From assembly GCF_958295425.1 (NCBI RefSeq), contig NC_081142.1:28306651-28370650 (forward strand): a stretch of 64,000 bases of DNA, written 5' to 3'. The position numbers were made by a program, and so were the translations under genes. Positions 22,201 through 27,009 of this stretch are shown one piece after another. Under the pieces are notes generated by a model. The model saw nothing but the letters and a program-made list of their open reading frames with translations, had not been told where the DNA came from and ran no database searches. Each line of letters begins with the position of its first letter. Within the stretch, counting starts at the first letter, position 1. The stretch is from Solea solea. Its lineage: Eukaryota > Chordata > Actinopteri > Pleuronectiformes > Soleidae.

Positions 22201-23274
22201 ACCAAAACTTAAGAGGACTTGTCTCACGGCTGTTCAGGGAAAAAAAAACATCATGTTGTTAACTTTGACTTTGATCACAGTGTAAACAAATGATTTTTGG
22301 GCTGCACTGAACATTTGGGGTGTAACGGTGCGTGACAGTTGTAATCGGACGTGGGAATCTAAGTTTAGGGGCCCGACCTTCAACAGGAACTCGAAGTTGG
22401 AGGAGCCTCGCAAACCCTGACATGGGATTCCAAGATGGCTGCCATTTGCATAAATAGTTAAAATACTCTGCTACTTTGTTTGTTACTAGAATACGGTCAA
22501 CTCAGATGTGACGTCACTCTCATGTGAGTTTCCATGTAAAGCAGTCATTCATGGCAGTACCCACACTCTAATCCAGGGGGCAGTGTTGTTCTTTGTTATA
22601 TGCCATTAAACGACAAACACAACACTGACTGAGCCTCTGATACAGATATTAACGTCATTTACACTCTTCGTACTTTCATTGCAACTTGTATATACCTTTG
22701 ACGATATTATCTGTAAAGTCATTTAACTGGAATTGTTTTTACAATGATTTTTAATATGTTGATGTCGAGCGCAGCTGAATATTTTCTATCAACACAATGT
22801 GGTACAAACTGTAACTTCCACTGTTGTACAAGAGAAATGTAAAAATAAATCTACAATAAAACATTTAAGACTTTTTGTTGCTTTTTTCTCTTTTTCATCA
22901 TTTTAATCCCTAACCCATCAGAGCACGAGACAGAGGCGCAAAGGACTGTTCTGTGGCTTTTTGGGGGGTGTTTGGTTAGTGATGTCACATAGTTGCCCAC
23001 ACTTCAAAAATAAAAGCAAATGCCAACTGAAAAATGTACTGAAACCCAGTTTGATAGTTCAGCTAATGAACAACCAAACACTGACCTCGGCTAATGTGAC
23101 TGGCGACTATAAAACGACAGGTAACATAAAAACACAAGTCGTGACACTTCGCACACGCTCAGAACGTCTCGTGACAGTTGTTTGCGATGTTTCTTGTGGC
23201 CGCAGGTCGTTCACCGGCAGAGAGTCGCTCTGGAGTCGCAGCTGGATCTGCTGCGACCTCTGACCTCCACATGA
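684..23274 (+). CDS. reps2: reps2: RalBP1-associated Eps15-homology domain protein 2 (19 coding exons)
   Basis: An endocytic adaptor that in vertebrates links Ral/RalBP1 signalling to clathrin-mediated uptake of growth-factor receptors. Joined exons are 684-947, 4314-4440, 5314-5468, 6222-6330, 6431-6537, 6648-6789, 7929-7992, 9198-9417, 9493-9549, 9780-9843, 10459-10533, 11377-11425, 11581-11717, 12392-12456, 13007-13096, 14310-14390, 14486-14640, 16261-16354 and 23206-23274. They total 2124 nt, in phase, for 707 residues. EH1 covers about residues 13-130. EH2 starts at DPWRITEEQ (273-281) and has the EF loop [12 protein letters not shown] (327-338). A Glu-rich tract follows at about 365-390. 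Proline-rich [10 protein letters not shown] (495-504) and PPPALPPRP (533-541) are SH3 ligands. The C-terminal coiled coil (about 654-707) matches the RalBP1-binding end. FRSLQPD and [13 protein letters not shown] favour REPS2 over REPS1. The ATG at 684 is preferred over the in-frame ATG at 546, which probably lies upstream of transcription. Confidence 0.93.
1046..1285. repeat. Dispersed repeat family C, copy 1
   Basis: Features TTGTGGGGACC, TTATGGGGACTTGTCC, a GGGTTAGGATTAGG run and TCAATGGAATGTCCCC. A related copy is at 54100-54310 (TTTGTGGGGACCAAAA, GGTTAGGGTAAGAG, GAGTGTCCTCAC). This family is familiar from many fish introns. Termini are undefined. Confidence 0.6.
1505..1895 (+). mobile_element. 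Palindromic MITE-like family A, copy 1
   Basis: Long imperfect inverted repeat. The left arm has TTTATCTCACTGTGAGA, CTCTCCCACACCAAAGTCC and AATCAGTGATTTTAA. The right arm is its reverse complement, ending CTCACAGTGAGATAAAGACG. The two inner arms carry GATCCACTGCTGCCTCCATC and CACACGAGGCAGCAGAGGAC. A CTCF-like AGCGCCCCCTGCTGC lies upstream at 1425-1439 in a region shared by other copies. No transposase. Confidence 0.8.
2042..2340. repeat. Short simple repeats in reps2 intron 1
   Basis: Small GATT, CACT and GT runs (about 2030-2047, 2120-2148, 2290-2310), with unassigned sequence between. Confidence 0.6.
2926..3992. repeat. AGT/AGA trinucleotide compound array in reps2 intron 1
   Basis: About 1.07 kb of AGT, AGA and related triplets, with longer internal units such as GTGGTAGTAAAAGTAGTGGT recurring every 80-130 bp. 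At 3973-3991 it flips to (CTT)n. Stop-free frames on both strands are repeat artefacts. Confidence 0.95.
4314..4440 (+). CDS. reps2: reps2 exon 2
   Basis: Residues 89-130. The acceptor is TTTCGCAG|GTGACT. The exon carries [14 protein letters not shown] and [18 protein letters not shown], the conserved second half of EH1. It ends in phase 1 at A|GTAAGT. Confidence 0.93.
4903..5268 (-). mobile_element. Palindromic MITE-like family A, copy 2 (reversed)
   Basis: Same family in the opposite orientation: the CTGCTGGTCCTCTGCTGCCTC arm comes first and GGTGATGGAGGCAGCAGTGG second. Outer arms CACTCTCCCACACCA and TTGGTGTGGGAGAGTGAG flank them. A TGGCGCCCCCTGCAG word lies upstream at 4866-4880. The copy ends 45 bp before reps2 exon 3. 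Confidence 0.8.
5314..5468 (+). CDS. reps2: reps2 exon 3
   Basis: Residues 131-182, including LPLPRF right after EH1, as in mammalian REPS proteins. The acceptor is GGCTGCAG and the donor AAG|GTAAGC, phase 0. A palindromic repeat copy ends only about 45 bp upstream. Confidence 0.92.
5695..5938 (+). mobile_element. Palindromic MITE-like family A, copy 3 (partial)
   Basis: Inner arms CACTGCTGCCTCCATCACTA and CACACGAGGCAGCAGAGGAC plus the right GGGAGAGTGAGTGGTTTACA. Outer left arm shortened; a GT run expanded in the right arm. Confidence 0.75.
5979..6147 (-). mobile_element. Palindromic MITE-like family A, copy 4 (partial)
   Basis: GCTGCTGGTCCTCTGCTGCC, then GTGTGGGAGAGTGAGTG and GTCTGTCTGACAGTGAGATA. 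It has a large internal deletion and lies 75 bp before reps2 exon 4. Confidence 0.7.
6222..6330 (+). CDS. reps2: reps2 exon 4
   Basis: Residues 183-218, a Ser/Pro-rich linker with [14 protein letters not shown]. The acceptor is TTTTGACAG and the donor A|GTAAGT (phase 1). Similar in composition to the SPTMSPLASPP-type linker of mammalian REPS2. Confidence 0.88.
6431..6537 (+). CDS. reps2: reps2 exon 5
   Basis: Residues 219-254, with [14 protein letters not shown]. The acceptor is TCCGTCAG and the donor CGG|GTACAA, phase 0. It lies in the linker between the two EH domains. It is supported by exact phase continuity on both sides. Confidence 0.85.
6648..6789 (+). CDS. reps2: reps2 exon 6
   Basis: Residues 255-301, start of EH2: [20 protein letters not shown]. 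The acceptor tract is TTTGTGTG-rich and ends GGCTCAG. The donor is G|GTACAC, and an ACAAC-type array begins within about 10 bases of it. Confidence 0.95.
6790..7650. repeat. ACAAC/ACACC tandem array in reps2 intron 6
   Basis: About 860 bp of irregular pentamer-type repeats (ACAAC, CACCA, AAAAACAC). There is also a longer interspersed unit, ACTGACACACACAnnnGGnTCT, at 6824, 6914 and 7237. The array starts almost at the exon 6 donor. Long stop-free frames here are a by-product of the repeat. Confidence 0.92.
7690..7872 (+). mobile_element. Decayed LINE reverse-transcriptase fragment (L2/CR1-like)
   Basis: A + strand frame reads [15 protein letters not shown], then [16 protein letters not shown], a stop, and [16 protein letters not shown]. 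This is the fingers region before RT motif 1 of L2/CR1-type LINEs in fish. A TAA replaces the usual Arg codon after NY, and another stop follows. It is a short inert fragment close to the exon 7 acceptor. The exact clade is inferred. Confidence 0.75.
7929..7992 (+). CDS. reps2: reps2 exon 7
   Basis: Residues 302-322: [21 protein letters not shown], the most conserved part of EH2. The acceptor is TTTCTCAG. The donor TG|GTGAGC runs straight into a GAGTGAGT array with many donor-like hexamers. Confidence 0.95.
7993..8074. repeat. GAGTGAGT microsatellite touching exon 7 donor
   Basis: The first 80 bases of intron 7 are an imperfect (GAGT)n/(GTGAGT)n array that begins at the splice donor itself. 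Several internal GTGAGT hexamers equal the consensus donor. Confidence 0.85.
8182..8537. repeat. 13-bp minisatellite in reps2 intron 7 (left part)
   Basis: Tandem units of the form TGGAGTGGTTTATC / TGAAGTGGTTAATC, with A/G and T/A variants. The same unit resumes at 9107-9172 after an inserted LINE 3' end, so the two blocks were once one array. Confidence 0.9.
8556..9106 (+). mobile_element. L2-type LINE, 5'-truncated 3' end
   Basis: The frame to the stop at 8916 encodes the ORF2 C-terminus: [20 protein letters not shown], then [20 protein letters not shown] and a basic end. Then come about 190 bp of 3' UTR with TCGCTTTGGATAAAAGCGTC and a (TGTAA)n tail (9083-9105). These are typical of L2-clade elements in fish. 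The reverse-transcriptase catalytic part is absent. It sits inside a minisatellite. Confidence 0.85.
9107..9172. repeat. 13-bp minisatellite in reps2 intron 7 (right part)
   Basis: Five units of TGGAGTGGTTAATC type continue the array of 8182-8537 on the far side of the LINE insertion. The array ends 25 bases before the exon 8 acceptor. Confidence 0.85.
9198..9417 (+). CDS. reps2: reps2 exon 8
   Basis: Residues 323-396: [17 protein letters not shown] (calcium-binding loop of EH2) and [18 protein letters not shown], then a Glu-rich tract coded by imperfect GAG repeats. The tract has no clear match in mammalian REPS2 and may vary in length. The donor is GAA|GTAAGA, phase 0. Confidence 0.95.
9493..9549 (+). 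CDS. reps2: reps2 exon 9
   Basis: A 57-nt exon, residues 397-415, [19 protein letters not shown], flanked by CTTCTCCAG and ATG|GTGAAC. Being a multiple of three and in phase 0, it could be skipped without a frameshift. Confidence 0.8.
9698..9720 (+). promoter_or_regulatory. CTCF-like motif in reps2 intron 9
   Basis: CCAGCAGGGGGCAGC fits the vertebrate CTCF core consensus CCASYAGRKGGCRS with no mismatch. Occupancy is unknown. A match of this length can occur by chance. Confidence 0.4.
9780..9843 (+). CDS. reps2: reps2 exon 10
   Basis: Residues 416-436, [20 protein letters not shown]. The acceptor is CTTTTTCAG and the donor G|GTAAAC, phase 1. Little conserved with mammals; supported by phase and splice sites. 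Confidence 0.78.
9850..10440. other. reps2 intron 10, AT-rich, no feature
   Basis: About 590 bp of AT-rich intron with short A and T runs. No repeat family or reading frame was recognised. Confidence 0.7.
10459..10533 (+). CDS. reps2: reps2 exon 11
   Basis: Residues 437-461, [20 protein letters not shown] and QRP. The acceptor is TTTGTACAG. The donor CCAG|GTGATAAGAT lies on the edge of an AAGAT array. Not strongly conserved; the frame fits both neighbours. Confidence 0.75.
10534..11012. repeat. AAGAT/ATAAG pentamer array in reps2 intron 11
   Basis: About 475 bp of (AAGAT)n with AGGTAAGAT and ATAAGAG variants, starting at the exon 11 donor. Many units contain GGTAAGAT, a strong donor-like sequence. 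Confidence 0.93.
11377..11425 (+). CDS. reps2: reps2 exon 12
   Basis: A 49-nt exon for residues 462-477: [16 protein letters not shown]. The acceptor is TTCCTCTCAG and the donor AG|GTGAGA. It joins exon 13 to make [13 protein letters not shown], matching the RPRSRSYSSTS-type stretch of mammalian REPS2. Confidence 0.88.
11581..11717 (+). CDS. reps2: reps2 exon 13
   Basis: Residues 478-523, the best diagnostic stretch: [13 protein letters not shown], then [25 protein letters not shown] is an SH3 ligand, and the Ser-rich RASSLDL is a likely phosphorylation region. The exon contains CAGCAGGGGGCGCCAG, a CTCF-like run, at 11702-11717. Confidence 0.95.
11795..12368. repeat. 22-bp minisatellite of acceptor-like units in reps2 intron 13
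   Basis: About 26 units of GTGTTTTTGACTCAGGTTTA plus AG/AT. Variants include a run of 7-9 T and CCCAGG in place of CTCAGG. Each unit resembles a 3' splice site: a T-rich tract followed by CAG|G. The array fills most of the 674-bp intron and ends 23 bases before the true exon 14 acceptor. Confidence 0.93.
12392..12456 (+). CDS. reps2: reps2 exon 14
   Basis: Residues 524-545, [20 protein letters not shown]. The PALPPRP core is a class SH3 ligand conserved in REPS2. The acceptor GTGTGTTTCAG comes directly after an array of similar-looking sites. The donor is CAG|GTGACT. Confidence 0.93.
12580..12915 (+). mobile_element. Palindromic MITE-like family A, copy 5
   Basis: Nearly complete: CACGTCTTTATGTCACTGTT, CAAAGTCCACAGAGAAAATC, both inner arms, and right GGTGTGGGAGAG. 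Upstream AGCGCCCCCTACAG at 12516-12529 is in the shared flank. It lies in reps2 intron 14. Confidence 0.8.
13007..13096 (+). CDS. reps2: reps2 exon 15
   Basis: Residues 546-575. It contains [11 protein letters not shown], a match to the PNFADFSQF stretch known from REPS1. A 90-nt, phase 0-0 exon, so cassette use would keep the frame. Confidence 0.88.
13223..13315. repeat. (AAATT)n microsatellite
   Basis: About 18 nearly perfect AAATT units in reps2 intron 15. Confidence 0.97.
13340..13555 (+). mobile_element. Palindromic MITE-like family A, copy 6 (deleted)
   Basis: Left end with CACGTCTTTATCTCACTGTC, a deletion across the CACACCAAAGTCC part, both inner arms, and no right outer arm. Confidence 0.75.
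13560..14300. other. reps2 intron 15, right part
   Basis: Mixed-composition intron with a short (CAG)n-type run at about 14049-14072. No conserved exon or transposon recognised. Confidence 0.6.
14310..14390 (+). CDS. reps2: reps2 exon 16
   Basis: Residues 576-602, [20 protein letters not shown] and ENLTSKQ. 81 nt, phase 0-0. The acceptor is GTGCTGCAG. The donor CAG|GTCATT is weak, which with the symmetrical phase suggests possible alternative use. Confidence 0.83.
14486..14640 (+). CDS. reps2: reps2 exon 17
   Basis: Residues 603-653. [15 protein letters not shown] matches the KPIRRKFRPENQ-type basic stretch of mammalian REPS2. A Thr/Pro/Ala-rich part coded by GC-rich sequence follows. The donor is AA|GTCAGT, phase 2. 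Confidence 0.92.
14700..15170. other. reps2 intron 17, left part; possible dispersed repeat
   Basis: Contains CCAAGATGGCGGC and a GGGGCGTGGTC motif twice (about 15064 and 15173), as seen in decayed fish interspersed repeats. No open frame or termini could be defined. Confidence 0.4.
15321..16258. repeat. TG-rich compound array (TGTGTGTCTGTGTGTTTG) up to exon 18
   Basis: About 940 bp of TGTGTTTG, TGTGTCTG and TGTATGTG units, ending in about 15 pure TG. The array runs to the acceptor TGTGTGTCAG|G of exon 18, so the TG array itself forms the polypyrimidine region. All long frames in it are repeat artefacts. Confidence 0.96.
16261..16354 (+). CDS. reps2: reps2 exon 18
   Basis: Residues 654-685: [20 protein letters not shown] then [10 protein letters not shown], the C-terminal coiled coil that in REPS proteins binds RalBP1. 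The exon is 94 nt, so skipping it would shift the frame and remove the coiled coil. Confidence 0.96.
16355..18928. other. reps2 intron 18, part before the nested kinase gene
   Basis: Contains a CA run (about 16684-16713), a piece of a dispersed repeat family (16900-17105), an ATT microsatellite (17630-17663) and otherwise unassigned sequence. The 18170-18930 part just upstream of the kinase ORF may include its promoter. No clear TATA box, exon or transposon was found. Confidence 0.55.
16900..17105. repeat. Dispersed repeat family B, copy 1
   Basis: Shares TTGTCAAACCTGGAAA, then ATGGATCAGAGAAACCAGA, CACATTTAAGAAGCTG and AATGATTAAAATAAAGCC-type words with pieces at 30165-30270, 46640-46770 and 53595-53755. 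It looks like a decayed DNA element common in fish genomes. Confidence 0.6.
18935..21922 (+). CDS. Intronless tandem HIPK-like double protein kinase, nested in reps2 intron 18
   Basis: A 995-residue predicted Ser/Thr kinase of the HIPK/DYRK group. Kinase 1: loop LDFGGFGHV (first Gly replaced by Asp), K48, HCD (139-141) with N146, DFG (163-165), APE (186-188) and [14 protein letters not shown], a HIPK signature. A Ser-rich insert (about 270-330) precedes the C-lobe end, with [21 protein letters not shown] linker (about 410-645) holds 2.5 repeats of about 90 residues with basic FFSQLFKK helices. Kinase 2 (from about 655): intact [10 protein letters not shown]693, HCD with D786 and N791, DFG at 808, APE. 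It ends early in a Ser-rich tail without the last helices. The ATG at 18935 is the first in frame. Both domains keep catalytic residues. Fish-specific expansion of HIPK-like genes is known; the double form is what I see here. Expression is unproven. Confidence 0.82.
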   Translation: METKPPSDGFVPLMESSGYQVKEFLDFGGFGHVYLCKRRDTAETVAVKAVSKVKAKYGKEEVQNLESIRNLDPDKNSLIRFNRHFELQGNIFLEFEKLDMTLYDLVFNNSRRLFLSEIQIITRHLLVALNALKTIKLVHCDIKLDNIMLTNPSLQTCKVKLIDFGVAYTVSNLKLGNVFQVLSYRAPEVSLGLPLSEAVDMWSLGSVLATAYLKAVLYSGYCELANMNDIVQLLGQPDDHMLNTGLYTSKYFSQDKDSSWKLKIKCSCSVGNVSESSEMSENSRSSERSGISGSSESSWSSKSNEQHKSVTCSRRTGSRKSEKQPGSSGSSLSEQHGFHPLITHVSSQMFASFDDIVKTRPGSAANEDTQAFISLLKEMMQKDPKKRISPSEALRHPFIAKKYFRGDCATSNNKKVPPSGGLVNRATANTVDRSPQKAGSHDTNVSEPLPASASHVSNRDKISSIDGTMGPKVKAKNKLLKRVNGFFSQLFKKGSFTSTKDEETAPSSNEKPPPTAGFADRGTANSVGRAPQNDTSGETSVTETSPASACHVSNGDKINTTDGSIGSKGKAKHKLFKRFHGFFSHLFKDKETATSSYENPPLTANMTDRKVADSPPQTARAGDINAVETCPASASPKRSTIQQERMNAQLLNDRFVPLMESSGYEVKEVLGYGGFGHVYLCRRSDTREMVAVKAMAKVKAKYGKEEVQNLESLRNLDPDQNSLIRFNRHFELQGNIFLEFEKLDMTLYDFVFNNSRQLFLSEIQLITQQLLVALNALKSIKMVHCDIKLQNIMLTNPSLQPCKVKLIDFGLAHLVSNLESGDVFQELSYRAPEVSLGLPLSEAVDMWSLGSIITTAYLKATFYSRDCELANMNDIVQLCGQPDDHLLNTGLYSRKYFYKDKDSLWKLKTVCSCPVGNGLESSWISGTSKTSGSSRTSEAWCSVGDGLRRSRKQPGISESPGISRRPKSSGSSGNMGSSKTLGSKRVQRAHRTPNQ
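21923..22250 (+). pseudogene. Decayed tail of the second HIPK-like unit
   Basis: After the stop at 21922, the sequence still matches the first unit in other frames: [18 protein letters not shown], a GAGGCATC-TTTA piece equal to the ALRHPF region, and [20 protein letters not shown] with a final RLFREKK. About 100 bp that would encode the segment between DDIV and RISPSE is deleted. So the second unit lost frame and its kinase C-lobe end. Confidence 0.78.
22844..22860 (+). promoter_or_regulatory. Polyadenylation signals of the kinase gene
   Basis: Two AATAAA hexamers at 22844-22849 and 22855-22860, followed by T-rich sequence (TTTTTGTTGCTTTTTTC). They lie about 0.9 kb after the ORF stop. They would end a kinase transcript before reps2 exon 19. 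Confidence 0.55.
22861..23205. other. End of reps2 intron 18
   Basis: Unassigned sequence between the kinase gene and the exon 19 acceptor. Nothing recognised. Confidence 0.6.
23206..23274 (+). CDS. reps2: reps2 exon 19 (last coding exon)
   Basis: Codes [22 protein letters not shown] and stop TGA at 23272-23274, matching the EVHQERIALENQLEQLRP end of human REPS2. The acceptor is GTGGCCGCAG. It completes the coiled coil. Confidence 0.95.
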   Translation, partial: VVHRQRVALESQLDLLRPLTST

Positions 23275-23654
23275 CGGAGTCAGGGGTTTGAATCCCGTCA
23301 CTGAAGTTCACCCGTGTCTCTGTGTGAGTGACACACAAAAGGGCTGATGATCGACACAACAGTTACACACTGAATGTTCCTTTGTTTGACTTTTAACTGT
23401 CGTGTATTTTTTAAAATCATTGATGTAAAATATCTTGTTAACTTATTTTTCTCCCTGTTCTTTTTGAGTTACTTCACCAGAGAAAACACATGTAACATTT
23501 TACTGTTAAAATGATTCAGGTTCAGGTTTTGTTTTCTGTTTTAAATGTGGTTGTATGACGCACTGACGGTCTGTTTGAGCGCCCCCTGCTGCTTTAGACA
23601 CAGAGGCTCACTCTCAGTGAAAACATGGCTGCCAAAACAAAAGGAGACTCTACG

Positions 23655-23985
23655 ATATCGACGTCACATGTACAGTCTTTATCTCACTGTGAGACAGACT
23701 TTTCCAACAGGAAAGTGAAGTTTGTAAACCACTCACTCTCCCACACCAAAGTCCAGAGAGAAAATCAGTGATTTTAACATCACACACACACACACACACG
23801 AGTTGTTGATCCACTGCTGCCTCCATCACTAAGTTCTAATGTCTGATTTTAGTGAATTCGACTTTTGAAATAATTTGTTCATATTCTCGTCAGTGACACA
23901 AAGTGACCACACGAGGCAGCAGAGGACCAGCAGCTCCTGGGTCTCTGTGAGCTAAAATCACGGATTTTCTCTCTGGACTTTGGAG
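23655..23985 (+). mobile_element. Palindromic MITE-like family A, copy 7
   Basis: Left arm and inner arms intact; the right outer arm stops after TCTCTCTGGACTTTGG. CTCF-like AGCGCCCCCTGCTGC lies upstream at 23578-23592. It lies in the probable reps2 3' UTR. Confidence 0.78.
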
Positions 23986-24744
23986 AAAAAACAGTTTTCT
24001 GTCCACTGAACAAAGCACCCACCTCATTAAATTGTCATCAATTTAAGTTTAAGATATCTCAAGAAAGTGTCACTACCAGGCCACGCCCCCTGCACCGCCC
24101 CATCAGTCTTCCTCCCACCTTTTTCATTTTACGCCATGTTGAATTTATTCAGGACAAAACCACTAAAACAACTATGAGACATTGAAATAAAACATTTCTC
24201 CATCGTTGCAACAATTGAGCAGAAGTTAAGGAGCGGTTTTATATTTTAGCGTCATGTGTTTGGTGAATTTAAATCATAATTTCACATTTGTCCCGTTAGG
24301 CCTGAGCAGCTGTTTTGTAGCTCATTAAACGTGAGGTTCTTCTGTTTTGATGCTGCTGATGATTAAAATGCGATCACTTGTCTTGTCTTAGGCATTATTG
24401 TCATTTATTTATTTTTAGCCTAATGCTCACATCTGAAAACAACGCCATGAACCACAACGCAAAAAAAAATCAAATCAAATCAAATAAATAAAAAGCACAA
24501 CGGATGTTTTCAGGTTTTGTCAGATTGTTTTAGACCAGTTCACGTGTGAAGAAGAAGAAGAAGTTTGGATTGAATCTTCACAGAAACACCTGGTGTTGCT
24601 TTTACTGGATTTAATGAATGCATATTTTGTTGGTTGTTGCTGAAGATGAATGAATTAAAACGACATATTCTGCATGTTTCCTGCACTGATGTGAACTCTG
24701 CACTGTAACTCAACCTGAAACAGGCACAACTGATCAAACTAATC

Positions 24745-24790
24745 AATAAAGTTGTCTATTTTTATCACTCGTCGCTGTGGTGTGTTTTTA
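24745..24790 (+). promoter_or_regulatory. reps2: Candidate reps2 polyadenylation site
   Basis: AATAAA at 24745-24750, followed by a GT-rich stretch (CTGTGGTGTGTTTTT) at about 24775-24789. This would give a 3' UTR of about 1.5 kb containing one palindromic repeat copy. Other AATAAA words occur at about 24184 and 24483. Confidence 0.4.
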
Positions 24791-24799
24791 AGAAGATCT

Positions 24800-25200
24800 T
24801 TTTCACAAATATTGTGTAAAATAAGTCAATAAAAACGTTCTGTTTTGAGCTTTTTTTCTATCATCATGCTCAACAAAAAAACCCACAGGTGAAAATAAAA
24901 GGTGCTTTTTTTCAAATCCGTCTCACTGTAGCTCCGCCCTCTAATGTGGCTTATATTTCACATGTGATATAGTGTCAGTGGATCAGATCACAGACACCAG
25001 TCAACAGTGTTTGGTGTCAGAAGCGAGCGTCATGTGATGTCTGTGTTTTCATAACTACACACCTGAGTGAAATAATAACCATCTCACACTGGATCATTAT
25101 CACGTACATGGTGATTAATGGTTTGTCTGCAGACACTGATGCTTAGTGTTCACAGGCAGAAGACATAGACGTCCTCATTAAAGGGGCAGTTTAAGACTTT
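24800..25200. other. Intergenic sequence between reps2 and nhs, left
   Basis: No gene or repeat recognised before the palindromic repeat copy at 25255. Confidence 0.55.
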
Positions 25201-25254
25201 TCTGTTTCTTTTAGAGTGTGGTTGTTTGCTGTGAGCCACTTAATGAATGACTTA

Positions 25255-25645
25255 AAATCTACTAGTTTAAGTCTGCGATGTCTTAAGAACATGTCCACGT
25301 CCCAGACTTTTCCAACAGGAAACTGAAGCTTGTAAATCACTCACTCTCCCACACCAAAGTCCACAGAGAAAATCAGTGATTTTAACATCACACACACACA
25401 GGAGTTGTTGATCCACTGCTGCCTCCATCACTAAGTTCTAATGTCTGATTTTGTTACTTTGGCATTTAAAAACCTTCATTTAGATTCACGTCAGTGACAC
25501 AAAGTGACCACACGAGGCAGCAGAGGACCAGCAGCTCCTGTGTCCCCGCAGCTAAAATCACTGATTTTCTCTATGGACTTTGGTGTGGGAGAGTGAGTGG
25601 TTTAAAAATATATATAGATATCGTAGACTTAAAGTGACACACTGT
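25255..25645 (+). mobile_element. Palindromic MITE-like family A, copy 8
   Basis: Near-complete, with outer ends GTTTAAGTCTGCGATGTCTT and ATATCGTAGACTTAAA, which are inverted. This shows that the inverted arms extend beyond the CACTGTC part. Confidence 0.8.
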
Positions 25646-25734
25646 AGAATGTCTTTATATCCTTATAAAGCCATAAAGAGGATGTTTTGCAGCTGTGGTG
25701 TAAATAAACTGTACACACACGCACGCACACACAC

Positions 25735-26007
25735 ACACACGCACAGATTTCCCTGGCGGCTAAATGTTGATTTAAAAATGTACGAAGCTTTGTCCGTTCA
25801 CACAACAAAGATTAGTGAACTCTGCGTGTTTTGTTGCAGCAGCATAACTCAGCGATGACGACGTCCGTCGCTGCTCTCGTGCGTCTTTTGTCCGGCGTGA
25901 GCTTCGCTCGCCTCTGCTGAGTGTGTTCCTGTCAGAGTGAAGCTGCTGCTGCTGCTGCTGGGATTTAACCAAAAACACACACTCAGCACATGTGACTGAC
26001 GCTCAGT

Positions 26008-26041
<34 letters not shown>

Positions 26042-26090
26042 ATCAATACAACACAGGTCACATAGAACAACTTTAAACAAGAATCATAGT
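25735..26090. other. Intergenic; CA repeats and GCTGCTG run
   Basis: CA runs at about 25712-25742 and 26010-26038, and a GCTGCTG run at about 25940-25962. No gene seen. Confidence 0.6.
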
Positions 26091-26293
26091 GTAGTTTTAT
26101 TAACCTTAATGAATGAAGAATAATTTATACATACAAAGTAAATAACAAAGTAATATTTACTTCAGTTTTCTATTTCCTTTGTAGACATGTTTGATTTTAT
26201 TTATTTATATATATTTAGTGTTATTTCCCTCTAATAAAAAGAGTTTTTATTATACTAGTTTACTTTGGATTGTAATTAAATGACAATCCATTA

Positions 26294-26343
<50 letters not shown>
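26294..26343. repeat. (AT)n microsatellite
   Basis: About 50 bp of AT dinucleotides, about 90 bp upstream of an RTE fragment. Confidence 0.95.
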
Positions 26344-26347
<4 letters not shown>

Positions 26348-26431
26348 TATACACTTCTGATAAAAAAAATTGCAATAATTTACATTTTGCACTGTTGGAT
26401 CTTAAGAAAAAGTAGTGACTTGTACCTGAAA

Positions 26432-26988
26432 AGTAGTGGAAACTAGACTGAGAGCAGAAGTCAGCATTTGTGAGCAACAGTATGGTTTCATGCCTAGAAA
26501 GAGTACTACAGATGCAGTATTTGCTTTAAGAATGCTGGTAGAGAAATACAGAGAAGGTCAGAGGGAGCTGCATTGTGCCTTTGTAGATCTGGAAAAAGAG
26601 AGAGGAACTATGGTACTGTATGAGGAAGTCTGGAGTGGCAGAGAAGTATGTTAGACTGGTGCAGGACATGTATGCCAACTGTGAGACAGCGGTGAGGTGT
26701 GCTGTAGGTGTGACAGAGAAGTTCAAGGTGGAGGTGGGACTACATCAGGGTTCGGCTCTGAGTCCCTTCTTGTTTGCGGTGGTGATGGACAGACTGGCAG
26801 ATGAGGTTAGACAGGAATCTCCATGGACTATGATGTTTGCAGATGACATTGTGATCTGTGGTGAGAGCAGAGACCAGGTGGAGGAAAAGCTCCAGAGGTG
26901 GAGATATGCTCTAGAAAGGAGAGGAATGAAGGTTAGTCGCAGCAAGACAGAATATATGTGTGTGAATGAGAGGAACCCAAGTGGAAAA
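26432..26988 (+). mobile_element. RTE-type LINE reverse-transcriptase fragment, disrupted
   Basis: Two overlapping frames read QYGFMPRKSTTDAVFALRML, VGLHQGSALSPFLFAVVMD, FADDIVICGESRDQVEEKL and MKVSRSKTEYMCVNER, all typical of RTE-clade LINEs in fish. Near 26596 a small deletion and frame change removes the segment with the first catalytic Asp. The FADD box is intact. Both ends are missing, and TA microsatellites flank the piece. Confidence 0.85.
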
Positions 26989-27009
26989 AAATTGTGTAAG
27001 TGTATACAT

